Below are positions 34,439-42,467 of a stretch of DNA of 64,000 bases, in pieces. The notes under the pieces are model-generated. The model saw only the letters and a list, made by a program, of their open reading frames with translations. It did no database searches and was not told the origin of the DNA. Every line of letters starts with the position of its first letter. Within the stretch, counting starts at the first letter, position 1. The position numbers and the translations under genes were made by a program. This DNA comes from Microbacterium sp. BLY. GTDB lineage: Bacteria; Actinomycetota; Actinomycetes; Actinomycetales; Microbacteriaceae. The stretch covers positions 248,001-312,000 of the forward strand of contig NZ_JAGKSR010000001.1 of the NCBI RefSeq assembly GCF_017939615.1, given 5' to 3'.

Positions 34439-35338
34439 TCAGAGCGGCTTGCCGCCCGTGACCGCGAGGACTGCACCGGACACGTACGACGACTCCGCCG
34501 AGGCGAGGTAGACGTAGGCTCCGGCGAGTTCTGCGGGCTGTCCCGCGCGTCCGAGCGGGGTGTCCTGCCCGAAGGTCTCCAACCGCTCCGGCCCCCATCC
34601 GGTGGCCGGGATCAGCGGCGTCCAGATCGGACCGGGGGCGACGGCGTTGACGCGCACACCGCGCGGACCGGCCTCCTCGGCGAGCGCCTTCACGAACGCG
34701 ACCTGCGCGGCCTTCGTCATGGCGTAGTCGATGAGGTTGGGCGACGGCTGCGCCGACTGCACCGAGGAGGTGACGATGATGCTCGAGCCGGGCTCGAGGT
34801 CGGGGAAGGCGGCGCGTGCGGAGAACACGAGGCCGGCGAGGTTCGTGTCGAACACGCGCCGCATCTTCTCGGTGTCGAGGTTCTCGAAGCCGTCGATGTC
34901 GTGCTGGTACGCGGCGTTGAGCATGAGGACGTCGAGTCCGCCCAGCTCGTTCCGCGCCCGGTGCACGGCGTCGGTCGCGAACGCCTCGTCGCGGACATCG
35001 CCGGGGATGCTCACTCCGGTGCGGCCGGCCTCACGGACGAGTGCGAGCGTCTCCTCGGCATCGGCCTGCTCCTCGGGCATGTGCACGATGGCGACGTCGG
35101 CGCCTTCCCGGGCGAACGCGATCGCCACGGCCCGGCCGATGCCGGAGTCACCGCCGGTGATGAGGGCGCGTCGGCCCTCGAGGCGTCCATGACCCACGTA
35201 GGACTGCTCGCCGTGGTCGGGTTCCGGTGTCGTCTTCTCGGTGAGCCCGGGCTGTTCCTGGCTCTGCGCGGGGAACCCGTCCTCGTGATGGGCGTGTCGC
35301 GGGTCGGTGAGGCCGCCGTCGCGGGTGGTGTCGGTCAT
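34439..35338 (-). CDS. SDR oxidoreductase, general-stress type
   Basis: A 299-aa short-chain dehydrogenase of the YhxC/Gs39-like group, recognised by a long hydrophilic N-terminal extension of about 55 residues before ALITGGDSGIGRAVAIAF. The catalytic Tyr-Lys pair is in DYAMTKAAQ and the C-terminus carries GPIWTPLIPATG. Homologues in Bacillus are general-stress proteins. A GTCAA-box promoter lies 70 nt upstream; AGGAGGAG lies 4-5 nt before the start. Confidence 0.87.
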   Translation of the reverse strand: MTDTTRDGGLTDPRHAHHEDGFPAQSQEQPGLTEKTTPEPDHGEQSYVGHGRLEGRRALITGGDSGIGRAVAIAFAREGADVAIVHMPEEQADAEETLALVREAGRTGVSIPGDVRDEAFATDAVHRARNELGGLDVLMLNAAYQHDIDGFENLDTEKMRRVFDTNLAGLVFSARAAFPDLEPGSSIIVTSSVQSAQPSPNLIDYAMTKAAQVAFVKALAEEAGPRGVRVNAVAPGPIWTPLIPATGWGPERLETFGQDTPLGRAGQPAELAGAYVYLASAESSYVSGAVLAVTGGKPL

Positions 35339-35380
35339 GTCCGCTCCTCCTGTGTCGGGGTGTCGATCAGCTCATGTTCG

Positions 35381-35419
35381 ACACTCGCGGTCCCGAGCGG
35401 GAGACGGCAGGGGGTTGAC
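35381..35419 (-). promoter_or_regulatory. GTCAA-box promoter of stress SDR
   Basis: On the minus strand GTCAACCCCCT (35409-35419) lies 22 nt upstream of GAGTGT (35381-35386). Box and spacing match six other promoters in the window. Confidence 0.6.
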
Positions 35420-35448
35420 AGCCCCGGGGGTCGTCGCGAACGCGCGGC

Positions 35449-35790
35449 TCAGCCGGCGCCGGGGTGGTCTCCCTGCCCGGGAGGCTCCGCGCCTTCCACG
35501 GGCTCCGGCACGAGGTACAGACCGCTGGGGGCGTTGGCGGTGAAGGCGAGTGCTTCGATCCATGCACGGTTGACGGCCGGCTGGCGGCTGCCGAAGTACT
35601 TGAAGACGAGGGAGCTGCCGGGCTGGATCCACACGGTGGTCCGGCCGCCGCCGACGCTGGCGTCCTCGCGCCAGCTGAACGGGAACGGCTCGCCGCGACG
35701 GAGCTTCGCCGTGATGACGAGCTGCAGATGCGTGAGCGCCCGATCCTCGATCTCGGTCTTGACGCTGCCTTCGTAGATGAACTTGCCCAT
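35449..35790 (-). CDS. DUF7882-like small protein
   Basis: A 113-aa protein starting MGKFIYEGSVKTEIEDRAL. The order of a short beta strand, KLRRGEPFPFSW, and a Trp-rich VWIQPGSSLVFKYFGSR segment matches my recollection of the Microbacteriaceae DUF7882 family, of unknown function. The last residues (VPEPVEGAEPPGQG) look like a decayed translated copy of the window's TTCGACAAGCTCAG repeat family read on the other strand. GAGGAG lies upstream of the start. Confidence 0.6.
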   Translation of the reverse strand: MGKFIYEGSVKTEIEDRALTHLQLVITAKLRRGEPFPFSWREDASVGGGRTTVWIQPGSSLVFKYFGSRQPAVNRAWIEALAFTANAPSGLYLVPEPVEGAEPPGQGDHPGAG

Positions 35791-35920
35791 CGGGGTGATG
35801 CTCCTCGGTCGGATGGTCTTCAGCCCGGCGGACACCGCCGGGATCGGCCTATGGGTAGAGGGTATGCCCTCCGGCGGGGCGCGCGGCAAATCCGCGTCGG
35901 AGGGCGACGCGGGCGCCGAA

Positions 35921-35958
35921 GTCAAGGCCCTGCGCGCGATCCGCGTGCGGGCTAGCCT
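35921..35958 (+). promoter_or_regulatory. GTCAA-box promoter of FHA gene
   Basis: GTCAAGGCCCT (35921-35931) lies 21 nt upstream of TAGCCT (35953-35958). The start codon is 31 nt further, behind GAGGAGG. Confidence 0.58.
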
Positions 35959-35989
35959 CGAGACATCGACACCCGAGGAGGGCACCGCC

Positions 35990-36523
35990 ATGACCGAACG
36001 CCACATCGACGACCGTCCCGACGAGGGCTACACGCCCGGAACGACCCACGCCGAGCGGGGTGCGGGCAACCCCCGGCTGCGGGTGCGCCGTGACGATGAG
36101 CGCACCGAGTTCGCCCTCGACATGGAGGAGGTCCGGATCGGCTCGGCGGCGGGCAACGAACTCCGCCTCGCGGACACCGAGCCCGTGCACGCCACGGTGG
36201 TGCACGACGATCGCGACGAGTACGTCGTGACCCTGCACGCGGACGGCGAGATGAACTCCAACCCGGACGCCGACGCGACCCACCCCGGCGAGCGCACCGA
36301 GACCCTGCGGACGGGGTCGCGTTTCACGGTCGGACCGTGGGAACTGGTGTTCGCCCGCGAGGAGTTCGCCGACCACGGGCGCCCCTTCGGCGGACGCCAG
36401 GGCGGCGAGTACTCCGACCAGCCGCTGCAGGAGCCGCGTCCGGGCTACGACGGCGACGACGAGCGGCTGTCGCAGGCCGACGTCAACGACGAGCGCTCTC
36501 AGTCGGACTCCAGCGCCGACTGA
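35990..36523 (+). CDS. FHA-like domain protein
   Basis: A 177-aa soluble acidic protein. Residues about 28-115 form an FHA-like beta sandwich (VRIGSAAGNELRLADTEP, VHATVVHDD), but the canonical phosphothreonine-binding Arg/Ser/His set is only partly visible. The C-terminal 60 residues are acidic and disordered. Its last 25 bases overlap the DUF6766 gene on the opposite strand. A phosphopeptide-binding role is possible; no kinase gene is adjacent. Confidence 0.62.
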   Translation: MTERHIDDRPDEGYTPGTTHAERGAGNPRLRVRRDDERTEFALDMEEVRIGSAAGNELRLADTEPVHATVVHDDRDEYVVTLHADGEMNSNPDADATHPGERTETLRTGSRFTVGPWELVFAREEFADHGRPFGGRQGGEYSDQPLQEPRPGYDGDDERLSQADVNDERSQSDSSAD

Positions 36524-37182
36524 TGGTGCGGGGTGCCGACGGGCTTCGACTCCGCTGAGCCCCGCTGGCGGAGGTAGATCGCGAACGCGACCATCGTCCC
36601 GACAGCGAGGAACTCGGACTGCCAGTTCTGCAGGGTGCGGTCCCAGAAGTCCGAACTGGTCACGTAGTCCAGCCAGGTGATCGCGGCGGCCCCGTGCATC
36701 GCGTTCTCCTCGTTCATCACGACCGTCCCGGCGAGCGACTGCGCGAACCAGGACAGCACGAACACCGCCCCCATCACGATCAGCAGGGAGTTGCCGAACA
36801 CGGCGGCGCGCCACCCGCCCGCCCGGGCCCACCGCGGCGAATCCGGGCGGGCGTGCGCGCCGACGAGTTGATCCGCATCACTGCCCGGCCCCTCGTCGCC
36901 GGGCTTCTTCGACTCCGGCGACCCCTTCTGGACGAACCAGATGGTGGCGGCGATGAAGAGGAAGAACTGCAGGAACTCCGACTGCCAGTTCTCGGCGACG
37001 TCGACGGCGAAGTCCGACGACCAGAGGAAGTCGCCGAACCCGATCGCCGGCTGCCCGTGGTCGAGGAGCTCGTCGTTGTTCCGCAGGTACCCGGCGATCG
37101 CCTGTCCCCCCAGCGCGAGCGCGAACAGGGCGAGGAAGAAGAGGCTGAGGGCGTGATCCCTGATCCGGGCGCGCATCGTCAT
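36499..37182 (-). CDS. DUF6766 family membrane protein
   Basis: A 227-aa protein with four hydrophobic segments arranged as two similar halves; both halves end in an NWQSEFL motif (residues near 65 and 190). I recognise the family as DUF6766, function unknown. The first ATG overlaps the 37-aa gene (ATGA); a second ATG at 37176 has the better ribosome-site spacing. It is likely in the same GTCAA-box transcript as the 37-aa protein. Confidence 0.75.
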   Translation of the reverse strand: MTMRARIRDHALSLFFLALFALALGGQAIAGYLRNNDELLDHGQPAIGFGDFLWSSDFAVDVAENWQSEFLQFFLFIAATIWFVQKGSPESKKPGDEGPGSDADQLVGAHARPDSPRWARAGGWRAAVFGNSLLIVMGAVFVLSWFAQSLAGTVVMNEENAMHGAAAITWLDYVTSSDFWDRTLQNWQSEFLAVGTMVAFAIYLRQRGSAESKPVGTPHHQSALESD

Positions 37183-37292
37183 CGGCCTCCCAGCGGCAGG
37201 CCGATCATCACGGCCAGCCCCACCCCGATGATCCCCGCCCAGATCCAGAACATCGCCCGCATTCCTGCGGTGTCGCGTGCCTCCTCGGCCAT
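37179..37292 (-). CDS. 37-aa single-helix membrane protein
   Basis: A 37-codon ORF with an acidic N-terminus (MAEEARDTAG) and one hydrophobic helix (FWIWAGIIGVGLAVMIG). AAGGAG lies 6 nt before the ATG, and its stop overlaps the DUF6766 start by 4 nt, so translation is coupled. It is too short for routine gene calling but the spacing, coupling and promoter support it. Confidence 0.68.
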   Translation of the reverse strand: MAEEARDTAGMRAMFWIWAGIIGVGLAVMIGLPLGGR

Positions 37293-37322
37293 GTCCATCT
37301 CCTTCTCGATGTGCCTCCCCCG

Positions 37323-37361
37323 ACCATGGCTCCGGGCTCCGGGTGCCTCCAGGGGCTTGAC
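37323..37361 (-). promoter_or_regulatory. GTCAA-box promoter of 37-aa/DUF6766 operon
   Basis: On the minus strand GTCAAGCCCCT (37351-37361) lies 22 nt upstream of CATGGT (37323-37328). Confidence 0.58.
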
Positions 37362-37373
37362 GCGGACGCGATT

Positions 37374-37412
37374 GTCAATCCCCTCCGGCCGCGCAGCGGG
37401 CCCCCGTACGGT
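37374..37412 (+). promoter_or_regulatory. GTCAA-box promoter of cinA-like gene
   Basis: GTCAATCCCCT (37374-37384) lies 22 nt upstream of TACGGT (37407-37412). The box is divergent from the one at 37351, with 12 nt between the two. Confidence 0.62.
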
Positions 37413-37440
37413 GGCAGGGAACCGCTGAGAGGAGCGCCCG

Positions 37441-37950
37441 ATGACCGCACCGAACGAGACCCCCGACCTCGAGCGCCTGAGCGAGCTCGCCCGCAGCAGA
37501 GATCTGCGCGTGAGCGTGGCCGAGTCGCTGACTTCCGGACGCCTCGCGAACACGATCGGCGCCGGCGAAGGAGCGTCCGGGTGGTTCGCGGGTGGGATCG
37601 TGGCCTATTTCACCGAGGTGAAGGAGCGCGTCCTCGGGCTGACCCCCGGCACCGATCCGACCTCGGCCGCGTGTGCCGAGCAGCTGGCGTCCGGGGCGCG
37701 CGAGCTCTTCGATGCGGACATCGCCGTCTCCACCACCGGCGTGGGCGGTCCCGGGCCGGAGGGCGGTCATCCCGCCGGCACGGTGTACCTCGGCTGGGCG
37801 ACGGCCGACGACGCGGGGCACCGGAGGCTGGCACTGACCGGCGACCCGGAGGACGTGCTGTCGGCGAGCGTCGACGCCGCGCTCCGGTTGCTCACGTTCC
37901 ACGCCGAGGCGTTGCACCCCGCAGGGCCCCGTCGCACCGGCACGGACTGA
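37441..37950 (+). CDS. CinA-type nicotinamide-nucleotide amidohydrolase
   Basis: A 169-aa protein equal to the C-terminal domain of CinA (PncC), which deamidates NMN to NaMN in NAD recycling. Family motifs are VAESLTSGRLANTIG, GGIVAYFTEVKERVLGL and TTGVGGPGPEGGHPAGTVYLGW. GAGAGGAG lies 6-7 nt before the ATG. It has no CinA N-terminal (COG1058) domain, as is usual for the stand-alone form. Confidence 0.88.
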   Translation: MTAPNETPDLERLSELARSRDLRVSVAESLTSGRLANTIGAGEGASGWFAGGIVAYFTEVKERVLGLTPGTDPTSAACAEQLASGARELFDADIAVSTTGVGGPGPEGGHPAGTVYLGWATADDAGHRRLALTGDPEDVLSASVDAALRLLTFHAEALHPAGPRRTGTD

Positions 37951-37954
37951 GCGG

Positions 37955-39043
37955 TCAGCGACCGGGGACGAGGGCGACCCGCAACGGGGCGCCCGGCGCT
38001 CCGGCCTCGACCAGTGCCGCGTCGATGTCGGCGAGCGATCGCACCGCACCCACGGCGTCGCCGAATGGATATGCGCGCCCCCGGCCGCTGAGGAACGACG
38101 CCGCGGCCGCGAGGTCGTCGGCACCGTAGCCGTGCACGCCCGCGACCGTCACGAGTCTCCGGACGAGATCCTCCGCCTCCAGCGGGACGGATGCTGCGGG
38201 GAACACGCGGCCGACGAGGACGACCGTGCCGCCGACGGCGACGCCGGCGAGCGCCTCCCCGATGGAGTACCCGGAAGTGTCGATCACCGCGTCGGGCTCG
38301 CGGTCGAGCGCGGTCGCCCCGAAACGGGAGGCGAACGCCCGGCGATCATCGTCCGGGTCGCACACCTCGACGACGGCCCCGTGCTCGGCGGCGATCGCGG
38401 CAGCCGTGATCCCCACGAGTCCCGCGCCGAGGATGCGCACCGCGGCACCGTCGAGATCGATGTCACGGGCGGCGCGCGCGACGGCGGCCCATGCCGACGC
38501 CGTGGCGCAGGCGGCCGGCGCCAGCACTGCGGCGGGCAGCGCCTCGGGGACGCGCACGATCGCCGTCCCCTCTCGCAGCTGTACATGACTGGCGAATGCC
38601 CCGGTGAGGTCGCCGTGGACGCCGATGCGATCGTGGCCATAGGTGGCGAGGGCCCGACACGTCTGTGCGAGGCCGCGCCCACAGCGGTCGCAGGTGCCGC
38701 ACGACACCGTGGACGCCCACACCACGCGGTCGCCGATCCGCAACGGCGTGCCGTCCACCGCGTCCGCGCCGTCGTCCCCCGTGGCGATGACCCGGCCGAC
38801 GCTCTCGTGCCCGAGGACCAGCGGAACCGGAGCCGACCGGAGCCCCTGGACGGTCCGCACGTCCGTGTCGCAGATCGTCGACATCTCGACGGCGACGAGC
38901 ACGTCCCGATCCGCGAGTGCGACGCCCGGGACGGCGATCGTCTCCTGCGGCTGCCCTTCGCCGAGCCACACCATCGCGGTCGCGGCGGGGCGCAGCGCGA
39001 CGTCTCTCCGATGCCCGGGCGGGCGGATCAGCAGGGTTCCCAC
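37955..39043 (-). CDS. zinc-dependent alcohol dehydrogenase (MDR)
   Basis: A 362-aa medium-chain dehydrogenase. The catalytic zinc ligands include C58, and H79/E80 in LGHES; the structural zinc site has C115, C118, C121 and C129. The Rossmann motif is GAGLVG. The sequence resembles the putative alcohol dehydrogenases sometimes found with phosphonate genes (my recollection), but no phosphonate gene is adjacent. The GTG at 39043 is chosen; ATG at 38974 is possible. Confidence 0.8.
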   Translation of the reverse strand: MGTLLIRPPGHRRDVALRPAATAMVWLGEGQPQETIAVPGVALADRDVLVAVEMSTICDTDVRTVQGLRSAPVPLVLGHESVGRVIATGDDGADAVDGTPLRIGDRVVWASTVSCGTCDRCGRGLAQTCRALATYGHDRIGVHGDLTGAFASHVQLREGTAIVRVPEALPAAVLAPAACATASAWAAVARAARDIDLDGAAVRILGAGLVGITAAAIAAEHGAVVEVCDPDDDRRAFASRFGATALDREPDAVIDTSGYSIGEALAGVAVGGTVVLVGRVFPAASVPLEAEDLVRRLVTVAGVHGYGADDLAAAASFLSGRGRAYPFGDAVGAVRSLADIDAALVEAGAPGAPLRVALVPGR

Positions 39044-39462
39044 GGCTCGGCCCTCTGCGGACGATGGCGGCGGCAGAGAGCGCGAAGCGTCATATGGACC
39101 TTTCGGGTGGGGGTGATCCACCTCGACTCTCCCAGCGAGTCCGAGCCGTGGGACGAATGGCCGGTGAACGCCGCCTGAACTCTTGCGAGACGGGGCGAAG
39201 GAGGGCACAGCGACGGACCGGCACGAGAGGCGTGCGGTCGACGGCGGTGAGCCGGAGTCAGATTCGCGATCGCGGGCACGGGAGTCTCAGAAGCCAGAAA
39301 GATCGCGCCCGCGATCGCAGCGCTGGGGACGCTTTATCTGGGGAGCCTTCAGGATATGCCGGCGCGACGAAGACGCTGAAGAGCCGTATGTCGAGAAGTG
39401 CCTAGACTTTCGTCTATCGTCTCGGGGCTGGGGCGGGGGCGTCGTCTCAGGATACGCGCGGG
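39044..39462. other. 419-bp region without a convincing gene
   Basis: Open frames here have no ribosome site, no conserved-looking sequence and no hydrophobic segments. Apart from a hairpin at 39266-39318, I see nothing that can be named. The base composition is lower in GC than the neighbours toward 39300-39420. Confidence 0.55.
39266..39318. repeat. perfect 12-bp inverted repeat
   Basis: GCGATCGCGGGC (39266-39277) pairs with GCCCGCGATCGC (39307-39318) over a 29-nt loop in the gap between the dehydrogenase start and the kinase end. It could terminate the peptide-kinase transcript, though it lies 145 nt beyond the kinase stop. Confidence 0.55.
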
Positions 39463-40605
39463 TCACACCACCGGCAACACCGCGGACACGAGCCAGTGTC
39501 CGTCCACTTCTCCGGCGTTGAACTCGCCGCTCGCTCCCATGACCCGTTCGGCCATGCGACCGAGCCCCGTCCGGCTGGACGACAGTTCCCGACGCGGCGT
39601 CGTGGGCAACGGGCTGCGGAGGGACAGGTGGGCTTTGTCGTCGTCCACCGCGAGGCGGATCTCGACGGTCCCGGGGCCGGCGTACTTGAGGACGTTCGTC
39701 GCGGACTCGCGCACGATGCGCGCGAGCACGATCTCCACGGCCCGGGGGATGCGCTCGTCGCCGGGATCGCCATCGAGGATGACGTCGTGCCCGGCCGCTT
39801 CGAACTCGGTCCGGGCCTCCTCGACCGCCGCGACGAGATCGCCGGTGGGCATCCCGGCGGCGCGGGGTCCGTCATCGGCGAGGTCGATCACGAATCGGAG
39901 GTCGGTCATGGCCTTGCGGGCGGCGACGCGGATCGCCTCCCGGGAGCCATCGCTCGCTTCAGGGTCTTCCAGCATCTGCACGTGCAGCGACACCACCGTG
40001 AGGTGGTGCGCGATGCTGTCGTGCAGCTCGCCGGCGATCCATCGCCGCTCGGCGAGAACGGCTTCGCGCTCCTGCTCGGCCGCAGCCTCCAGCTGACGTT
40101 CGAGCCGGCTCCCGCGAGCGAACGCCACGCGAAGGGCGAAGCCGACGGCGCCGGCCACGGCGGCGAAGACGAGATAGAGGGCCACATTCACGTCGGAGTC
40201 CGCGTCGCCGATGGCGACGATGGCGGCGGAGACGAGAAAAGCGCCCGTGTACGACAGGATCAGCGCGGTCCAGCCGAGTCGCATGACCAGCCCGGCCGCG
40301 ACAGCGGCGGCGGTCAGGACCTGGGATTCGGTTCCTGCCAGAAAAGAGAGGGCGAACACGACGCCGAGGGCGCATGTCGCGATGAGGGGTTTCCAGAGAT
40401 AAAGGGCGAACACTGCCGATGACGCGATGCTCACCAGGACGGCCGCGGGATTCACACCCGGGGCGACGATGAGGCCGATGACGTCGACGGCGACGGTGAT
40501 GGAGATGATCGCCAGAACGACGATGCGCTCGATGGCAGTGAGCTTCTCGCCTCGAACCAGCCGGAGCGAATCCGCGGAACCGCGAATCGAATGGTCGAAG
40601 GCCAT
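39463..40605 (-). CDS. sensor histidine kinase (NarL-type partner)
   Basis: A 380-aa kinase. Four to six hydrophobic segments lie between residues 25 and 160; then a HisKA_3 helix with the phosphoacceptor His in AGELHDSIAHHLTVVSLHVQ and an HATPase domain (N box RESATNVLKYAG, G box GLGRMAERV). AGGAG lies 9 nt before the ATG. The gene starts 29 nt after a 15-codon ORF and faces its likely response regulator across a 226-bp divergent region. Confidence 0.87.
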   Translation of the reverse strand: MAFDHSIRGSADSLRLVRGEKLTAIERIVVLAIISITVAVDVIGLIVAPGVNPAAVLVSIASSAVFALYLWKPLIATCALGVVFALSFLAGTESQVLTAAAVAAGLVMRLGWTALILSYTGAFLVSAAIVAIGDADSDVNVALYLVFAAVAGAVGFALRVAFARGSRLERQLEAAAEQEREAVLAERRWIAGELHDSIAHHLTVVSLHVQMLEDPEASDGSREAIRVAARKAMTDLRFVIDLADDGPRAAGMPTGDLVAAVEEARTEFEAAGHDVILDGDPGDERIPRAVEIVLARIVRESATNVLKYAGPGTVEIRLAVDDDKAHLSLRSPLPTTPRRELSSSRTGLGRMAERVMGASGEFNAGEVDGHWLVSAVLPVV

Positions 40606-40634
40606 GGTTCACTATCTCCTATTCGCCAGGTACT

Positions 40635-40682
40635 CTAGCGGACGAGACCAAAGAACTTGCCAACCTGCTGCCAGAAAGTCAT
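40635..40682 (-). CDS. 15-aa amphipathic peptide upstream of kinase
   Basis: A 16-codon ORF reading MTFWQQVGKFFGLVR. GGAGG lies 8 nt before the ATG, one of the best ribosome sites in the window, and the kinase gene starts 29 nt after the stop. On a helical wheel F3, W4, V7, F10, F11 and V14 fall on one face and Q5, Q6, K9 and R15 on the other. It could be a secreted or membrane-active signal for the kinase or a translated leader. No homologue is known to me. Confidence 0.55.
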   Translation of the reverse strand: MTFWQQVGKFFGLVR

Positions 40683-40768
40683 TACATTCACCTCCGTTCT
40701 AGTGCCGTTTGTCGATGTCTGTATTCATCTTCTCGGCGGCGCGCGGAGCGCACATCTGCCTTCCGTCC

Positions 40769-40790
40769 AGACCTCGATAGCCAAAGGTCT
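40769..40790. promoter_or_regulatory. inverted repeat in kinase/regulator divergent region
   Basis: AGACCT (40769-40774) and AGGTCT (40785-40790) are separated by 10 nt. It is centred 52 nt upstream of the response regulator start and is a candidate binding site for that NarL-type protein. Confidence 0.4.
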
Positions 40791-40819
40791 ACATCCTCAG
40801 AGCGCCCTCGCCGCGCGGT

Positions 40820-40825
40820 TAGGCT
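40820..40825 (+). promoter_or_regulatory. -10 element, leaderless response regulator gene
   Basis: TAGGCT lies 6 nt before the ATG at 40832. Confidence 0.55.
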
Positions 40826-40831
40826 TCCTCC

Positions 40832-41485
40832 ATGCAGGAAATCCGCGTCGTGATCGTCGATGACGATCCTCTGGTCCGCTCCGCGTTGTCGCACTTCGTG
40901 TCGCGCGCGCCCGAGATCACGGTGGTGGCGCAGGCGGAGGACGGTCTGGAAGCGCTGACGACCGTCGAGCGCGAGAAACCGGACGTCGTCATGATGGACG
41001 TGCAGATGCCGGAGATGAACGGGATCGAGGCGACCGCCGCGATCGCCGAGCGCTGGCCGGACGTGCGCATCCTCGCCGTGACCACGCTCGACGGGAGCGA
41101 CACCGTGCTCCCGATGCTGAGCGCCGGCGCCTCCGGCTACCTGCTGAAGGACTCCAGTGCCGAAGAGATCGTCACGGGCGTGCGCGAGGTGTTCGCCGGG
41201 GCGAGCTCGCTCTCCCCGCGGATCGCCTCGATGCTGATCCGCCACGTCCGCGACTCCACGCCGGCGCCGTCCGCCGAGGCCCTCGAACCTCTCACGGATC
41301 GCGAGGAGGAGGTGCTGCAGTGTCTGGCGAAGGGCATGTCCAACGCCGAGATCGCCAAGGCCCTCATCGTCTCCGAGGGGACCGTGAAGGCGCACCTCGG
41401 CCGCATGATGTCGAAGTGGCACCTGCGCGACCGCGTCCAGATCCTCGTGACGGCCGCGCACGCGGGGCTCGTCACCTTCCGCTGA
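40832..41485 (+). CDS. NarL/LuxR-type response regulator
   Basis: A 217-aa regulator. The receiver domain has DDD at 10-12, phosphoacceptor D56 in VVMMDVQMPEMNG, and the conserved Lys in GYLLKDSSAEEI. The C-terminal HTH reads LTDREEEVLQCLAKGMSNAE with VSEGTVKAHLGRMMSK as the recognition helix. It is divergent from the peptide-kinase operon and is its obvious partner. Confidence 0.88.
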   Translation: MQEIRVVIVDDDPLVRSALSHFVSRAPEITVVAQAEDGLEALTTVEREKPDVVMMDVQMPEMNGIEATAAIAERWPDVRILAVTTLDGSDTVLPMLSAGASGYLLKDSSAEEIVTGVREVFAGASSLSPRIASMLIRHVRDSTPAPSAEALEPLTDREEEVLQCLAKGMSNAEIAKALIVSEGTVKAHLGRMMSKWHLRDRVQILVTAAHAGLVTFR

Positions 41486-41497
41486 CCGCCCTTCGGG

Positions 41498-42361
41498 TCA
41501 TAGCGCGAGCAGCACGATGCCCGCGAGGACCACGAGGGACGCCGCGATGCGCCAACTCGGTCTCGACTCCCGCAGGACGAAGGCGCCGAAGAGGCTCACG
41601 AGCACCACGCTCACCTCTCGCAGCGGTGCCACCAGAGCCACCGGCGCGATCTGGATCGCCGACAGCACGAGGATGTAGGACAGGGGCGACAGCACGCCGA
41701 ACGCGACGATGCGCCGCCACTGCGTACGCCCCAGGGCGACGACCGCACCCCACCGCCGCCGCACGGCGAGGGAGTAGAACGGCACCTGCACGAGCGTCGT
41801 GCCGACCATGAAGGCCACTGGCGAGAGACCCCACGTCCGCACCGCATGGGTGTCCCAGATCGTGTAGACCGCGATCGCGACCCCCGTGAGGACGCCGAAG
41901 ACGAGACCGGGGTCGATGCGGCGCCCCGTTCCCGCCGGCCGGCGATCGACGAAGCCGATCGCGACGACCCCGACGATCACCGCGGCGACGCCGACCAGCG
42001 CCAACCCGGATGGCCGCTCCCCCAACAGCAGGACGGCGACGATGACCGAGAGGAACGGTCCCGTGCCTCTCGCGGTGGCGTAGACGGTCGACAGGCTGCC
42101 CTCGCGGTACCCGCGCTGCAGCACGGCCATGTAGACGACGTGCAGGACGGCCGACACCGCCACCCCGAGCGCGAAGGCCCCGAGATCCGCCGTACCGAGT
42201 CCGCCGGTGAACGGCACCACCCCGACCCACACGAGCGTGCTGGCGACTGCGCCCCACCAGAGGAACGGAGCGCCCGCGCGGCTGATGCCGTGCGCGACGA
42301 TGTTCCAGGACGCGTGGGCGACGGCGGCGGAGAGGACGAGGACCAGAGCCAGAGCGGACAC
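41498..42361 (-). CDS. EamA-family membrane transporter
   Basis: A 287-aa DMT-superfamily protein with ten hydrophobic segments in two EamA repeats. The first repeat has GSLSTVYATARGTGPFLSVI, the second APVALVAPLREVSVVLVSLF, with the charged residues typical of this group. The substrate is not known. It converges with the response regulator gene 12 nt away. Confidence 0.82.
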   Translation of the reverse strand: MSALALVLVLSAAVAHASWNIVAHGISRAGAPFLWWGAVASTLVWVGVVPFTGGLGTADLGAFALGVAVSAVLHVVYMAVLQRGYREGSLSTVYATARGTGPFLSVIVAVLLLGERPSGLALVGVAAVIVGVVAIGFVDRRPAGTGRRIDPGLVFGVLTGVAIAVYTIWDTHAVRTWGLSPVAFMVGTTLVQVPFYSLAVRRRWGAVVALGRTQWRRIVAFGVLSPLSYILVLSAIQIAPVALVAPLREVSVVLVSLFGAFVLRESRPSWRIAASLVVLAGIVLLAL

Positions 42362-42467
42362 GACAGACCCCTCCCTCGGCCATCGCCCCCACCCTATCGC
42401 CGCCGCGGCGGGGGCCCGGTCGCGCCGCGACTACGCTCGAAGGACACCCGTGCAGGAAGGTCATGCC

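Noticed and set aside
39183..39521. 112-codon frame in the 39.0-39.5 kb gap
   Set aside because: Arg-rich low-complexity product, no ribosome site, and it runs into the kinase gene on the other strand.
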